Part shown: positions 38,438 to 50,515 of the stretch, piece after piece
Position numbering within the stretch: the first letter of the stretch is position 1
Layout: every line of letters begins with the position of its first letter
Program-made: the position numbers and the translations under genes
The notes under the pieces: model-generated
Told to the model about the DNA's origin: nothing
Databases searched by the model: none
Seen by the model: only the letters and a program-made list of their open reading frames with translations
From: Larix kaempferi
Lineage: Eukaryota; Streptophyta; Pinopsida; Pinales; Pinaceae
Direction of reading: 5' to 3'
Length of the DNA stretch: 64,000 nucleotides
NCBI GenBank assembly: GCA_027924585.1
Contig: BSBM01000370.1
Span: 29,595,501-29,659,500, forward strand

Positions 38438-39492
38438 GATTTATCCTCCTTGGTTAGTGCTCTGAAATATTGGTCTGAGCATCATTATTGGACTACGTAG
38501 GTAGATAGCTACAATAGCTTGACACACCTTGTGACTTAAATCATTTTGGGGGTTGGGGGGTTTTCTATTTAAGATTAATCATTGTTCATTATCTATGCAA
38601 TGCTCTTATTTCATTTTGTTAATGGTACCATGTATTTTACTTTCATGGTGATTTTTGTACCATCAGTGAAATATTGAATTTAGAGTGTGTCTTATATCCA
38701 ATCAATCACCTATATCTAGACACCTCTCCCTAAAAAAGTAGAGTTAGGCAAGTATCTTAGGTTAGCTATATCTCCTATAGTTGGCCTTAGAAAAAGATTG
38801 GCTAGGGTCTCTCCCTTGGTTAGTCTAGGCTTATTTATTGTTGAGCCTAGGAAACCTAAAAGAGGAGCTTCCACCGTCGATGACATGTTGGGAGGAATAT
38901 CCATAGTTGTGCTAGGTTAGCAGTTGATTTCCTTGTTGATCCTTTTACTACTAGGTTGTGCAACTACAAGAGAGTTCACAGGGGATAAGGAGTTGGTCCA
39001 TCCCAGAATCACCTATTTCACCAATAGCTTCATTTCTCTTTAATCTCTCCACAATTCTATGTTGTAGTTGCAGAGGATGTTTCTTTCATATGAATGGAAT
39101 GCTTGTGTCTACAGTTCACCAAAGTGGATGGGCAAGCAATAGCCCAAATCGTGAGACAAAATTAAAGTTTTTGGTTAGGAGTGCAAGAGTTGTGTGCCAT
39201 TAGCCAAACTTTTGTAAAGGTTCTTTTCTTGGTTGATGGTGGCAATCCCACAATGGGCTACTCGTATGAGGGCATGGATAGGGCCAAGGAAGTTATCCAT
39301 CAGTACTATGAGGATAAGGGGAGGAGGGATTCACTAGACAAACCTAGATATGGAGTGTAATCGATGAGCAAAGGAAAATTTTTCTCCATCATCGTATTCA
39401 TGTAGCATGACTCTACCTCAACCCCCCTTACTCATATGCATATGGTTTTGGATTTGATGCTAAGGTTATGGATGGATTTTTCCAATGTGTTC
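38438..39492 (+). pseudogene. hAT transposase fragment, copy 1 (DUF659-like part)
   Basis: Plus-strand translation, with frame changes and stops, follows the middle of plant hAT transposases: KELVHPRITYFTNSFISL near 38990, LQRMFLSYEWNAC near 39070, KVLFLVDGG...MGYSYEGMDRAKEVI at 39215-39285, then a YYEDKG stretch and LNPPYSYAYGFGFDAKVMDG near 39420. The typical family motifs are RELV.P..TRFAT.F, LVDGD.KPAMGYIYE and YYLNP.Y.Y. At least six stops are present. It breaks off at 39492, where LTR A2 is inserted. The part before about 38960 is AT-rich and probably intron. The C-terminal end of this copy has been deleted; it survives in copy 2. Confidence 0.75.
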
Positions 39493-42400
39493 CGTTGTCC
39501 ACTAAGTTGCACTTAGGTGGACTCCTTGTGAACCTCAGAAGACTTGAATAACTTACCTTGTTCATTGCCAAAGCTCAGAAGTTCATTAGGACAAATTTTT
39601 GGCCCTTTGTAAAATTTGCATGTCCAGACCCCCTTGGGGGAATTGTAATATGTTGGTCTAAGAAGGGTCTTTTTGTAAAATGCTTGACCTACCTTAGGTT
39701 TAGTTATCAAGGGGATACTCTAGAGTGTTTTTTCCTTAAGAATTATGTGTTGCGCTTTAGTGGCGTATAATTATGTGTTTCACTCACACCTCCAAAGCTG
39801 GAGTATTTTCCATTGTGGTCGAACCTTAGGAGGTTATTAAAGCCTATGTGTCTATGTATTTTTCACATGCTAGCCATCAATAATGCGTCGTATGGACATG
39901 CACTAGGTCCCTTAGGAGTTTGATTTCATTCCGACAAAAATAATTTTTTTCATAAAATTAGACCATTTTTTAATGGTTTAATTGGAAATATTCAGATTGC
40001 AATAAAAGTATGGTATGGAAGCGGATTTTGGCGTGGGAATGCTCGTTTTCACACTCAGAGCATCCTCTTTACCCAGGACCCACTTCTCCTCAGCTTCGAG
40101 TGATCAAATCATCGCTCGGAGCATTTTTTCCTAAAGAGGCAACAGAATGGAAAGTAAATGCTAACGACTTGACAAAATGCACCATAATAAAAAAAAAATA
40201 TTACAAAAAAGGCAATTGGTATGTGCAAATTGAGGTGGAAACTAAAACATGTGAAAGGTGACTTACTTAAGTGAATAAAGCACATGGTTGAAGGTCGAAT
40301 GACATGAGGTTTCGGTTGATTAAATTTATGGGATGCGCCCCTCCCTCATGCTTCACGTAAAGGAGAGGTGGCGGATATCTCAAAACATGTGGCAGCTCAT
40401 GAATGCATGGAGGAGAAAACAATGTGAGAGTGGGGGCGCCTCCCTTATGTGGCAGCCCACTCACCGCAAGTCCCATCCATTACACCATAAATCAAGGCAA
40501 CGATCATTCCCTTTTTGTAGTGATGCACCCTCCTCAAGGATGCGCCCCCCTACCTCTCTCATTTGCTATTTAAGCAAGGTCTTGCTCCTCTCTTATGATG
40601 GATGCATAGAACCTCTGCCATTTTGTAACTTGATGCCATTTTGAATATATGTTGAAGACTTTGGAGGTCCATCTTGTGCAAGTCTGTTGAATGATCATCT
40701 CATGAGGTGATATTGTGGTTTATGCTTCTTTTGTTTCCAATTGTATGCTTGATCTAGCTTATTTGATATAGAGTAAACATTTGCAGATGTCAATTTGTTT
40801 ACTTGTGCTTTGATTTAAAGAGATCTAGAAGTATCCAACAATATTAGGTTATATTTAGGCTCTTTTGGTTTTCTTTTCATTCTAAGACACTAGATCTAAT
40901 ATCCTTTGTTGCAAGATTTGTCTTATAAGCTGCAAATCACATAGCTTAAGGGGGAATTTGAACTCGGTTGTATCTTCTCCTCTTTGGGCACCTTTTTTAA
41001 GCTAACACTTTGCTTGTAGGGGCTTCCAAGAACAACACCAAAATTCAAGCTTTGGCCTGAGAGATTCATCCATCTTCTCAAACAAAAAATCTTGTCTCTC
41101 TTTCAATTCTTTGTTTTGCAAAATGCTTAAGAAGTAGATCCACTTTATTCATCTAGATCTATCTTACTTTAACATACTTAAATAGTTAGATCTAATTACT
41201 TTAAAAGGCCTTATCTTTTATTAGATCTAAGCTAAAAGTTTGTACTTACACTTAGCATTTTTTCCAAATTTTCTAAGTACAAAAAATTTTCAATTTTTTT
41301 ATTTTGTTTTATGTTTCTCATCAAATTCTAACAGATTTGCTTGCTGGTTTTTAGAAGGTCCAAGGAAAAAGAGGAGGAAGCTCTGGCGAAATTTCATCAA
41401 AAATTGCCAAAAATACCTTCCGAGGACCCTCTTTCACTGTTGTTTCAAATTTTTAACTTGCAAGCCCTTAGATCCAAATCTAAAAGGACTAAGAGGCATT
41501 TCTTTTGAGCAAGAAGTTGTAAAAATATTAAAAGAGAGCAAGTGGGCTACACAACGCCCACGCCCCATTTCCCCTAGGGGGATTTGCAGTCTCAATTTCA
41601 TGGAATAAATTTTTCTAACAAACACAAAGCACACAACCACATCTCACTGCAGGATTGTATACTTTAACTGTTAAATTTTTTTTTTCATTTATACTTTTTG
41701 CAAGTAGTTACAAATAAAATCGGTCTCGTTGCCATGAAGTATGCTCTCACCACCACATAAAGGCATTGCCGATTAGTGGTGGTTGATCAGAAAGTGACAC
41801 ATAGATCCGGTGATCTATATCTTTCTGCAATTCATTTTTTAGCATTTCATTTTCAAGCATTAATTTGGAACGAACAATTTGTTGTCGCTCAAAGTATGCT
41901 CTTTCCCTTTGCGGGCATTTTCCTGGTCCTGGGGAAATCAGAAAGAGTTACAACAACTTATTAATTCTCAACATTTAATTAAGAACTCACAATAATAAAA
42001 TCAACAACCCCAAACATAGTGAAAATCCGGTACTCAAATATTAATTTTTGCGTGGGGAAATTCTTTAGAAGCGGGATCAACTGGAGAGCGACCTCAGGGC
42101 ACCGTTAGACTACATCCTTGTTGGTGTAGTGTTGAACATGCCCTCGAGACTCCACTCCAGCCCACACGTCTTTGTGAGGATCCACCTTTACTTAATTTCT
42201 GGACATTACTCCTAGTACCTCGTAGTATATCTGGATCTTCCATTTTCCCTTAAATAAATTCGATTACTAATAATTTAAAACTGACCAAGATACACTTGCA
42301 AAACATTTCCCTTTCGGCAGCATCACTTTTTATTTGACTCCATTGGCACTGTCTCCATTAACAACAAATACTTTATATTTGCTTAATATCAGTTCAATCA

Positions 42401-42674
42401 ATTGTTGTTGCTTAATCTTTATATGCTGGTGATTGTCTTTTATATGTTGTTGAAGGTATCTCCTAAATTCTTGCAATAATCTTGGACAGTGAGATCATAT
42501 CCTTTAAACTCCTAAAACATCCATAATTAACTTTCTAAAACATTTTAACAACCTTAGAAACATTCTGTAGGGACTAACCCCCTTGGCTTTGGTTAGGAGT
42601 TGGCCTAAACGGAGGAGTCAGGATCATGTGACAGCCCTGACTAGACACTTGCCCCCAATGGCGCACCGAGCAGT
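39493..42674 (+). mobile_element. Solo LTR A2 (family A), 3' end deleted
   Basis: Starts CGTTGTCCACTAAGTTGC (TG changed to CG) after TGTTC (39488-39492), the target-site copy. It follows A3 closely to GCGCACCGAGCAGT at 42674, then stops about 40 bases short of the LTR end and joins B4. A TATA-like CTATTTAAGC lies at 40566. It is the same insertion event as A3, copied by the tandem duplication, since both sit at the identical point of the hAT gene. Confidence 0.85.
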
Positions 42675-45082
42675 CACCAATTCTAAAACATAAGAAATAG
42701 CTTATGGTGGGTCTAAGGGGTAATTTCTAACATCCTTGGTTAATCCCCATAGCACAATGTCATCAAAATAATCATCTAAGCACCAAATCGTGCCTCTCTG
42801 GGAAAGTCGTGAGCCTTGGAAGGCTCCAGAAATTATCAAAAAATGCCATAAGTGATGGATGTGGGTCCCGATGAAGCTGAAACTGTTGGAGAAGGTGTGG
42901 AAGACATCCCACTCATCATCACAAATCATCCCATGCCATAACCTTGCCTCAGTAGCCCAAATCGAATTCCTCTGTAGCCATTTTCACCATTTCTGGATTG
43001 CCTTGGGAAGTGTGAAACTGCCCAAACTGCCTCCCGGAGTGCCTGGCTCCAAAAAGTAAGACCACCAAGGTGTCTGGGAGGGGGGTAATATTGTAATAAC
43101 AAGAGGCTAGACCACCCCCTCCATCAACAACGCTTTAGGTGAACCAATCAAATCTCTGCTCTGCTCTGATAGGCCAAAATTGCACTGAGATAGCCAACTG
43201 AGGCTAAAACATCATTGTAACTACCCGGAACTGAAAACAGACTATCTCATTGGACTCAGAAGGTCCAAATCCATCTAAAGTGTGTATTCATACACCATAT
43301 GGACCTCTGCATGGTCAAAAATAAATGCTCATCATATCCGGCAGACCAAATAATAATAATCTGTAAAAGTGCTGAAAAGCCCAAATCATCATCATAGGTC
43401 CGAAACCACTGCATAAACCCACCATGGTGACCTGTACTAGACCATATATCATTTATCTGTATCATCTAAGGTCTACCACCTCATGTCTTGTGGTTGACTT
43501 TTGGTCAAACTGGGTTTGACCAAGTCAACATGACCAAAATATAACTCAAACTGCCATCAAGTTGCTGCAAGGTGTCAAAAGTTAAAACATGCTTTACAAT
43601 CCATTCAAATAGCAATTATAACAAATAGAAATCATTACTGGCGATCTAAATCCAAATATAATAGGTCATTAATTATTATTTATTACTCAAACAAGACTTT
43701 CAAGGACATCCTCACTTCATAATTGTGATCAATTTGCTAGTGAAGGGTGAAGGCTAAGAATAACATGGTTAGGTCAAAGGATAACTTACTAACTTAACAT
43801 TGTGACACTTTGGAAATGGAAAAGGGAATACACACCATAGCATATAGTGGACAAGCAATAACACAGGGAATGGCGGTGTCTCACAAATGGGTGAGTTGTT
43901 CAAAGAGTGTTTATTCACCTTGACAAATGCGCACAATCCATAATACAAATGAGGCCAGCAATCTTTTTGATATAGAGTTTAAGCTCCATTGCTTTTTGGG
44001 CCTAAAGTTTCCATAGCGTTTGATCTATGTGTGTTTATAAACACATTGCATAGATTTACATTTCATAAGGCTTCTTGCTGCAGGGGTGTTTTTAAGGCAC
44101 TTGTTTACCTGAGCACTTCTAGGTGTGTCATAGATAGCTTGTTTACCTAGGTATTTACATTTCACAATAGATATAACATTTGATATTTCATAGCCATTTT
44201 CATTTGGCTTGCCTTTCATTCATGTGTGTTGAGAAACACATTGCATGAATGGGCTTTTCATACAAGATACAACATTTTATTTCCATACTTTGTATTCATG
44301 GCAGCACTAAAAGTTTCAGGTTTAGCCAACAACATCTTTAGTGACTAGCGGGACTTCACAAGAAAATCCAACTCACCAAAGGTAAGTTTTGTCACCAACT
44401 CAGAGCCGAGACACAATAAACAAGGAAGCTCATCCAATACAGAGGCTACAGTGGGGAAAGGTCCTCCATGCCACTAGTCAAGGAGTAAGTCAAGGTAATG
44501 AACAAACTGGGTAAGTCATGGATGGATGAAGAAAGTGAATAATGAGACCAACACTAGCAAGCCAAAGTATGGTGGGAATGATCACCTCTATTCTCCCTAG
44601 GAAAGGTAAAACCAATGAGTATAAGCCAAGAACTTCTAAGTCTGAGTAGGGACAAATATGATATATATACATAGTACAACCAGGTCCACATATCTATATG
44701 ATCGCCAGATCATGATACTGAATGCTAAGACATGCTAAGAGAATGGAAATAAAAGCAATATAACCACAACACCATAATATACCTGCTGAGTCATATACCT
44801 GAATGCTCATCATCTGAAACATCATCTGTCCTCTGAAACTATTGCTGTAACTCTGGGCACTATTGACTGCTCTGTACAAATGGCTAAATAGCTACATCGG
44901 TCATCTCTCTGGGTGTCCTGAGACTCAGTCATGGCATGGGAAATAGAACTGATGTCCATAATCTGATAGTGATCCATAGTAGATGCTCATCTTAGCATCT
45001 CAATGCAAGGGAACTGGCTGAAAAGTGTACTGGAATCTGACAAAAAATGTATGGTAGCTCGGCTACTATATATGTGATAACA
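42675..45082 (-). mobile_element. Truncated LTR B4 (family B)
   Basis: Matches B2 from about 31690 to its end at 34083 in the same orientation; ends CTATATATGTGATAACA. GGACC (45083-45087) would be the right target-site copy. The left 1.8 kb is missing: the deletion joins it directly to LTR A2 at 42675-42683. Confidence 0.85.
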
Positions 45083-45753
45083 GGACCTTTCTATGCCCAT
45101 CCTGAATAGCACTGGAGGGAAGGGACGCCTGAAGGACTGTGTAGCAGAGAAAGGGACCTTCCTTGTGTTGGGTGTGGTAGGTATTGTGGGTACCATGACT
45201 GTTTGAGTTTAGTTGAGATGCCTGTAGCTTTGTGGTTGAGGTCATTGGCTTAGCATCCCCCTCCTTTGTCTCTTGCATGCTTGATAAACCCAACTGTGTG
45301 TTGGCTTAGCATGACTATTTGTGTGAGACCATGGTTGTAAGTGAGCTTGTTTAGTTCCTCCTTAGTGGATACACATCCCAGCTCGAGGGTGGTCTCTCAG
45401 CTGAAAGAATGCAGGCTGGACAGAGACCTATGGATGGGTGGAACGTTGCTCTCACATAGCCAGTTGCTTGGACAGTTTCATTTTAAAGATAAGTATTATC
45501 TATGTGTTTCTAATTCTGCAATGTTTTAATTATTGATGACTGTTATGAATCATGATTATATGCTGAATGCATGATGCACTTGTGTGTGGATGATGTTTAT
45601 TTCCGCTGTGTTTATTGAGTATGATCTGCACACATAAGTTTTCATTTATTTTGAATTTGTTAGTAATGTATGGGGCTGAGTTTCTCCAAATAAACCCCAG
45701 AATGTTAGTCATGTTTCCTCCCTTGCATCGGATCGACGGGAGGGGATGTGACA
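45083..45753 (+). mobile_element. LTR remnant D, relative of the G1 LTR
   Basis: Shares with the G1 LTR the blocks GTGT(A)GGTATTGTGGGT, TGATAAACCCAA, GGGTGGAACGTTGC and CATAGCCAGTTGC, and an end GGGGATGTGACA (compare GGGGACGTGACA). The 5' part is lost. The right flank GGTTT (45754-45758) equals the single GGTTT at the empty site in copy 2 (near 61552), so D inserted after the tandem duplication. Confidence 0.75.
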
Positions 45754-45915
45754 GGTTTAAAGGCACAAAAATAGGGGTCAATCAGCAACAAAATTCACCT
45801 GATTTCATGCCAAGGTGGGTAATAGACATAAAGAGGAATTCGAGTATTGAAGTAAAAAGTAAAAAACATAAGAGTTTTCTGGATCATGCATGTTCCAGAG
45901 CCCGAGTAAACTTAC

Positions 45916-46152
45916 CTGGATAAGCTGAGTTAAGAAGTTAGGCATCTCAGATGTACTGCTACCAATCTGACCTAATGTGAAGGCAATGATAACAGCTGCC
46001 AGAAAATTAGTGATGGAGTAATCAAGATAAGTGTGCTGTGGAAAGCTCCCCCGTCTCTCCAGTAAGGTCATCACAGCAAGCCATGTTCCCAAGAAACAAA
46101 GGGCAGCCAGCATCAGAGCTATGGCTCCTCCCTTGTTCTCCACCAAATACAT
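45916..46152 (-). pseudogene. Ureide permease first coding exon, copy 1
   Basis: A 79-codon exon from the ATG at 46152 to a donor site CAG|GTAAGT-like at 45916/45915 (minus strand). It reads KGGAIALMLAALCFLGTW, LPQHTYLDYSITNFLAAV in the family consensus region and IIAFTLGQIGSS. These are the first two membrane segments and connecting loop of plant ureide permeases (UPS), membrane transporters of allantoin and related oxo-heterocycles of about 400 residues. This copy has changes at conserved places relative to copy 2 (TWLAV for TWPAV, RRGSF for RRGRL, LIQ for LSQ). No further UPS exon follows downstream (towards lower coordinates), where LTR D begins. First-exon fragment only. Confidence 0.8.
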
Positions 46153-47065
46153 GTATTGAAATACAGGGACACCCACAAGAGAAATTCACTATTTCGGCAA
46201 GCGCCTTTACCAATGAAAAACAACCAATCGATTTGGTACAATTCTGAGATTATTTCACATAAAAGGCCTGCAATAATAGACTTGCTGAAACATGAAATTC
46301 GTCAAAGTCAACAATGCAAATTCATTGCGTAGGTTCTTAACTTCCACTCGTGTGAACCAATGAAAGCCAAATTATGGAATTCAATTTCTACCAATCTACC
46401 TACATGATTGAGATTTATTTTGTTTTTAATGGTTAAGTCCAAGTGTGATGGAATCTTGGGAATCATTGTAGATTCAGATTCGTTATTAAGAAAAGAGAGA
46501 TTATTTGACTGGACTTGGCAACCTGCGGAGAATGGGAGCACAGTATAGCATCTTAATCTAAGATATCAATAGTGGGAATTTGGGTGTAAGCGTGGTATTC
46601 CATGGATTTTACAGCCAGAAGACGCCGAGACGAAAGAATTTTGAAGCTTCCGCAGGCCTGTAATCACTTAAATCATTTCATTCCATGGCTGTCAATGGTT
46701 ATTGGTTAGACTCGGTGATCAATAACGATACGCCACTCATAGATATCGAAGTCTCCAAAAATACATAAATAGTGATGATTGGCACACATTTAAGAATACA
46801 TAAATAGTAATGATTGGCACACGTTAAAGGAAAATGGCAAAATCTATATTAAGCAGTATTCTAGATGTTTGAATTTTTCAAACTTTTTCAGTTTTTTTTT
46901 CAATTTGTTTTTTAACAGAATATTGTAGAAATTTTAGATTGATTCTTTTTAGAATTTTCAAACTTTTTTTTGGTCTTTTTCTTAATTTGTATTTTACAGA
47001 ATGTTGCAGAAATTTTAGATTAATTCTTGAAAAGGTATATGGCATTTGTTAAACTTGCACAATCT
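46153..47065. other. Upstream sequence of the permease exon, copy 1
   Basis: Non-coding, duplicated at 61950-62898 with single-base differences and small indels. It includes the repeat AATACATAAATAGT(G/A)ATGATTGGCACAC twice (near 46764 and 46795) and two related TTTTAACAGAATATTGTAGAAATTTTAG units (near 46910 and 46990). Possibly the old promoter of the gene; no clear TATA box. Confidence 0.5.
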
Positions 47066-47875
47066 GATTTATCCTCCTTGGTTAGTGCTGTGAAAGATTG
47101 GTCTAAGCATCATCATTGGACCGCGCAGGTAGATAGAAGGGCTACAGTAGCTTGACACACCTTGTGACTTAAATCCTTTTTGGGGTTGGGGGGTTTGCTA
47201 TTTAATATTAATCATTGTTCACTATCTATGCAATGCTCTTATTTCATTTTGTTAATGGTACCATGTATTTTACTTTCATGGTGATTTTTGTACCATCAAT
47301 GAAATATTGAATTTAGAGTGTGTCTTATATCCAATCAATCACCTATATCTAGACACCTTTCCCTAAAAATATAGATTTAGGCAAGTATCTTAGGTTAGCT
47401 ATATCTCCTTTAGTTGGCCATAGAAAAAGATTGGCTAGGGTCTCTCCTTTGGTTAGTATAGGCTTATTTACTGTTGAGCCTAGGAAACCTAAAAGAGGAG
47501 CTTCCACTGTCGATGACACGTTGGGAGGAATATCCATAGTCGTGCCAGGTTAAGAGTTGATTTCCTTGTTGATCCTTTGGCTACTAGGTTGTGCAACTAC
47601 AAGACAGTTCACAGGGGATAAGGAGTTGGTCCATCCCGGAATCACCTATTTCACCAATAACTTCATTTCTCTTTAATCTCTCCACAATTCTATGTTGTAG
47701 TTGCAGAGGATGTTTCTTTCATATGAATGGAATGCTTGTGTCTAAAGTTCACCAAAGTGGATGGGCAAGCAATAGCCCAAATTGTGAGACAAAATTAAAT
47801 TTTTTGGATGGGAGTGCAAGAGTTGTGTGCCATTAGCCAAACTTTTGTAAAAGTTCTTCGCTTGGTTGATGGTGG

Positions 47876-49326
47876 TGTTGTCTCCCAAAACTGGCATGCG
47901 TGTGTTGAAGCCCAAAAAGTTAACACACCAGCTCGATGACAACTCTCAAGAGAGAAGCCAATGTCACCACACTCCTCTCTTCTCGCTTCAGGTTGGCTCT
48001 TCTCCAACTCAAGGGGGGTATCCCTAAGGTAGGATCGCTAAGGCAGGTGCAATGGAGGGCAAGGTGACTCGAAGAGGCTGCCTTAGAGAAACAATTTGTA
48101 ACAGAAAAATGTATTTTGAATAAGTGATGGAAAAGACGGGAGGATTAGTCCTCGGGGAAAGGCCAGTGCCATTACCAGAAGGGAGCATGGAGTCAAAAAG
48201 AGGACTCAAGGAGGCCTTGCATTTCACACGGGTGAGGTTAATCTAGTACATTCCATAATCAAAGACGAAGAGAATATAAGTATAACCAACTACAGTCTAT
48301 TACTCCGATGATCTTTTGAAAACATAACGTCGACAAACAACTTGACAACCGCAAATGTTTGCCCAATGGACTAGAGTATAGCCTTCTATGCTAGATTTAG
48401 TCTACAGCTAATAATGAAACATACAGCCATGGAAGAGATGCCCAATCTGCCCACAAACCCAACATGATTTTTTTATTTAGCTCAATGGGAAAAAGAAACT
48501 CCTAGAAAATTTTCCCTGTGTCACAATGAAGGAGGTTGGCTTTTTATAGGCCAAAAACCCTCTCATAACATAAAAAAGAAAAGAAAATAATAAAATATCA
48601 GAGAAAAAGTGGAAAAAGTGAATTAGATCCACTTTTTTCTCTCCATCAAAAGCATAACTACCTAATTTATTAATGGGACTATTACTTTAGCTTAGTGGTT
48701 CCAATGTTTACCAACAAAAAACCATCAAAAGGTCAATTCATCAGCGGAACAACTGGCTGCAAGAGAAAATGCTTGATACGTGGAGGAGCTAACAGCAAAA
48801 AGGCTGCCATATGTGACCACTTCTGTTCTCGGCTGTCAACAGCGTGAAGAAAATAATGTGTTCAGTTCGGACTCACGGCTGCCAGTTCTTAAGTTAAAAA
48901 CAAGGTTAATTGTGCCAATTGTAGATGCCAAGGTGGAACGACTCATCCAGAACTGAAATTGGCTGTAAGTGAAAATTAAACCGCGGGTCCATGCTTCACG
49001 TGAAGAGGTGAGGGGTTTCCATGTGTATGAGACAGCTCGAATTTCTTCAAAGCTGAGAGATAGTTCCCTTTTTTAAACTGGCCGTCCTCTTCCTCAATAA
49101 ACTGAACTTTGGCGTGTGATAACTACCAACTACGCGAGTCTTCGTGACCTCCAATGAGATTTAGAAACTCATAGGGCATCGAACGTGAGTTTTAATTATT
49201 TGCTGCGGCTGTCCATTGCTCGATACGACCAATAATCCACCTGGCTGCCAAGTTTTAAGAGTGATCCTTGGCCCAACACGGCCCATTTTCATACGACGCT
49301 GCTGGCATCATTCAAGATTGCAATAT
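47876..49326. other. Non-coding left part of the gene-carrying element
   Basis: 1.45 kb with no recognisable coding region. It includes the TATA-like box and two stretches rich in AAAAGTGGAAAAAGTG and TCACGTGAAGAGGTGAGGGG type motifs (48610 and 48998). Confidence 0.5.
48538..48550 (-). promoter_or_regulatory. TATA-like box in the gene-carrying element
   Basis: Minus strand CCTATAAAAAGCC. It points towards 47876, that is downstream of the captured fragments in the same strand. In an LTR reading it would separate a 2-kb U3 containing the fragments from a 660-bp R/U5. Confidence 0.5.
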
Positions 49327-49747
49327 TTAAGACGACATCATGACCTGATCGCATGCCTGAAGTGCTTGATTAGCAAAGTATCTTACATCAACATCAAGAT
49401 CTTCACTTAGCTCAACAAGGCAAGGACGAATGGACTGCTCTACAACCGAGTGATCCACAATTGGAATCAAGGACTGCAGCACCCTTGCGACATTGAATTT
49501 GATGTTTGGGACCCTTTCATGACAACAGGTAACATTGTCTGGCATGTGATTTCTCGTCCCATGACTGGAGCTAGAAGTGAAGTAGCATTCAAAATCGTCA
49601 TGCGATACAAGTAGTGAGGATTTTTTATCTTCTCCAGGACATGTGTAACAATATGCTACAAAATTTTGTCACCTTCCCAGTAGCCGCGATACGGACTTCT
49701 GCTTCATTATCACGTAACAATCGCACATATGCTGGCACTAGGTCCGC
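49327..49747 (-). pseudogene. PP2A regulatory A subunit (HEAT scaffold) C-terminal fragment
   Basis: Minus-strand translation gives DLVPAYVRLLRDNEAEVRIA and GKVTKFC, then a jump and one-base shift to HIV(T)HVLEKIKNPHYLYRMT, ILNATSLLAPVMGREIT, another shift, and RVPNIKFNVARVLQSLIPIV, then DVDVRYFANQALQ up to a stop at the normal C-terminus (MMSS). These are HEAT repeats of the plant PP2A scaffold subunit A (about 590 residues), which joins catalytic and B subunits. About 160 residues between KFC and QHIV are missing. No introns interrupt the parts that remain. Two frameshifts make it non-functional. It lies in the same frame just after the LKR/SDH fragment. Confidence 0.9.
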
Positions 49748-49780
49748 CCATTGAATGTACAGATAATCAACAGCAATACT

Positions 49781-50515
49781 CTAACCCTTACTTGAATCAT
49801 AGGCTCTGTTGATTTTTGTATTACCGGAAATTGGAGACTCAGAAAAATTGGACCCATTCAAAGCTAAGAATTCAACAGCAGGCTGGGATACACGACCAGC
49901 ATCGAGAATAAGAACTGCACTTTTCTGACCAGGAGTCACTCTCATTTCTCTATTTCTTCTAGAAGACAGTTTTATTTCTTTTTCCAGACCCCTATTGCCA
50001 CAGTCGTTATTAGAGTTAGCTACAGCAGCCAACAAGTCCACAATGTGAACCAAGAGATCCTTGTCATTAGCACTGACTTCAATCTCTGCATATGACATGG
50101 CATCAGATGTCTGACCCACTTGACACCTAGCTAGGTGAAAGGAACCACCGGTGGCCTCAATAATATCCAACGCTTCAGTGATGAGAAATTGATCAAATAA
50201 GTGTCCATTAAGAGAGACCGATGTTTTATATGTCTTCCCCACACTAGCATTATTAGAATAATTGGCAGCCTCCTTTGCAACCTCCGTAGGAAGATTGTCA
50301 ACTGCTAGAAATATAACTTCCTCTCCATTCATATCTTCATAATAAGAACCAGTTAAAGGATCATATCTGAAGAAAGGACACTCTATTGGGGTTGCTCGCT
50401 TTAGACTTTCAATTGAGCCTCCAATATCACACGTTATATCAGCAACCCCCACAAGACGATTGAATTTAATACAGAGAAGACAGTAGCACTGCAGCCGTCT
50501 CCTTTTCTCGGGCAT
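49781..50515 (-). pseudogene. LKR/SDH (lysine-ketoglutarate reductase / saccharopine dehydrogenase) fragment
   Basis: An open frame of 244 residues. From residue 21 it matches the bifunctional lysine catabolism enzyme: LVGVADITCDIGGSIE, CPFFRYDPLTGSYYEDMNG, LPTEVAKEA, then GHLFDQFLITEALDIIEATG, SFHLARCQVGQTSDAMSYAE and SAVLILDAGRV. That covers the end of the reductase half, the linker domain and the first strand of the dehydrogenase Rossmann fold. Roughly 60 residues between AKEA and GHLFD are lost and replaced by a short unrelated stretch. The Rossmann motif GAGRVCRP reads DAGRVSQP. The plant gene has many introns, none of which is present here, suggesting an RNA-derived copy. Residues 1-20 do not match. 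It stops at TAG 49781-49783. Confidence 0.9.

Larger units (their letters stand above)
38438..47067. repeat. Tandem duplication, copy 1
   Basis: The left half (38438-42674) matches 47066-47875 plus 50599-51901 plus 56150-58316. The right half (45754-47067) matches 61552-62898. Order: hAT fragment, LTR A2, then (after a deletion) B4, D and the ureide permease exon. The junction to copy 2 at 47066/47067 has a 2-base overlap (GA). Confidence 0.8.

Noticed and set aside
38716-38904. 62-codon minus-strand frame repeated at 47349-47537
   Set aside because: It is present twice only because the locus is duplicated, and it lies antisense within the hAT pseudogene/intron region.
46038-46247. 69-codon plus-strand frame
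   Set aside because: Antisense shadow of the ureide permease exon.
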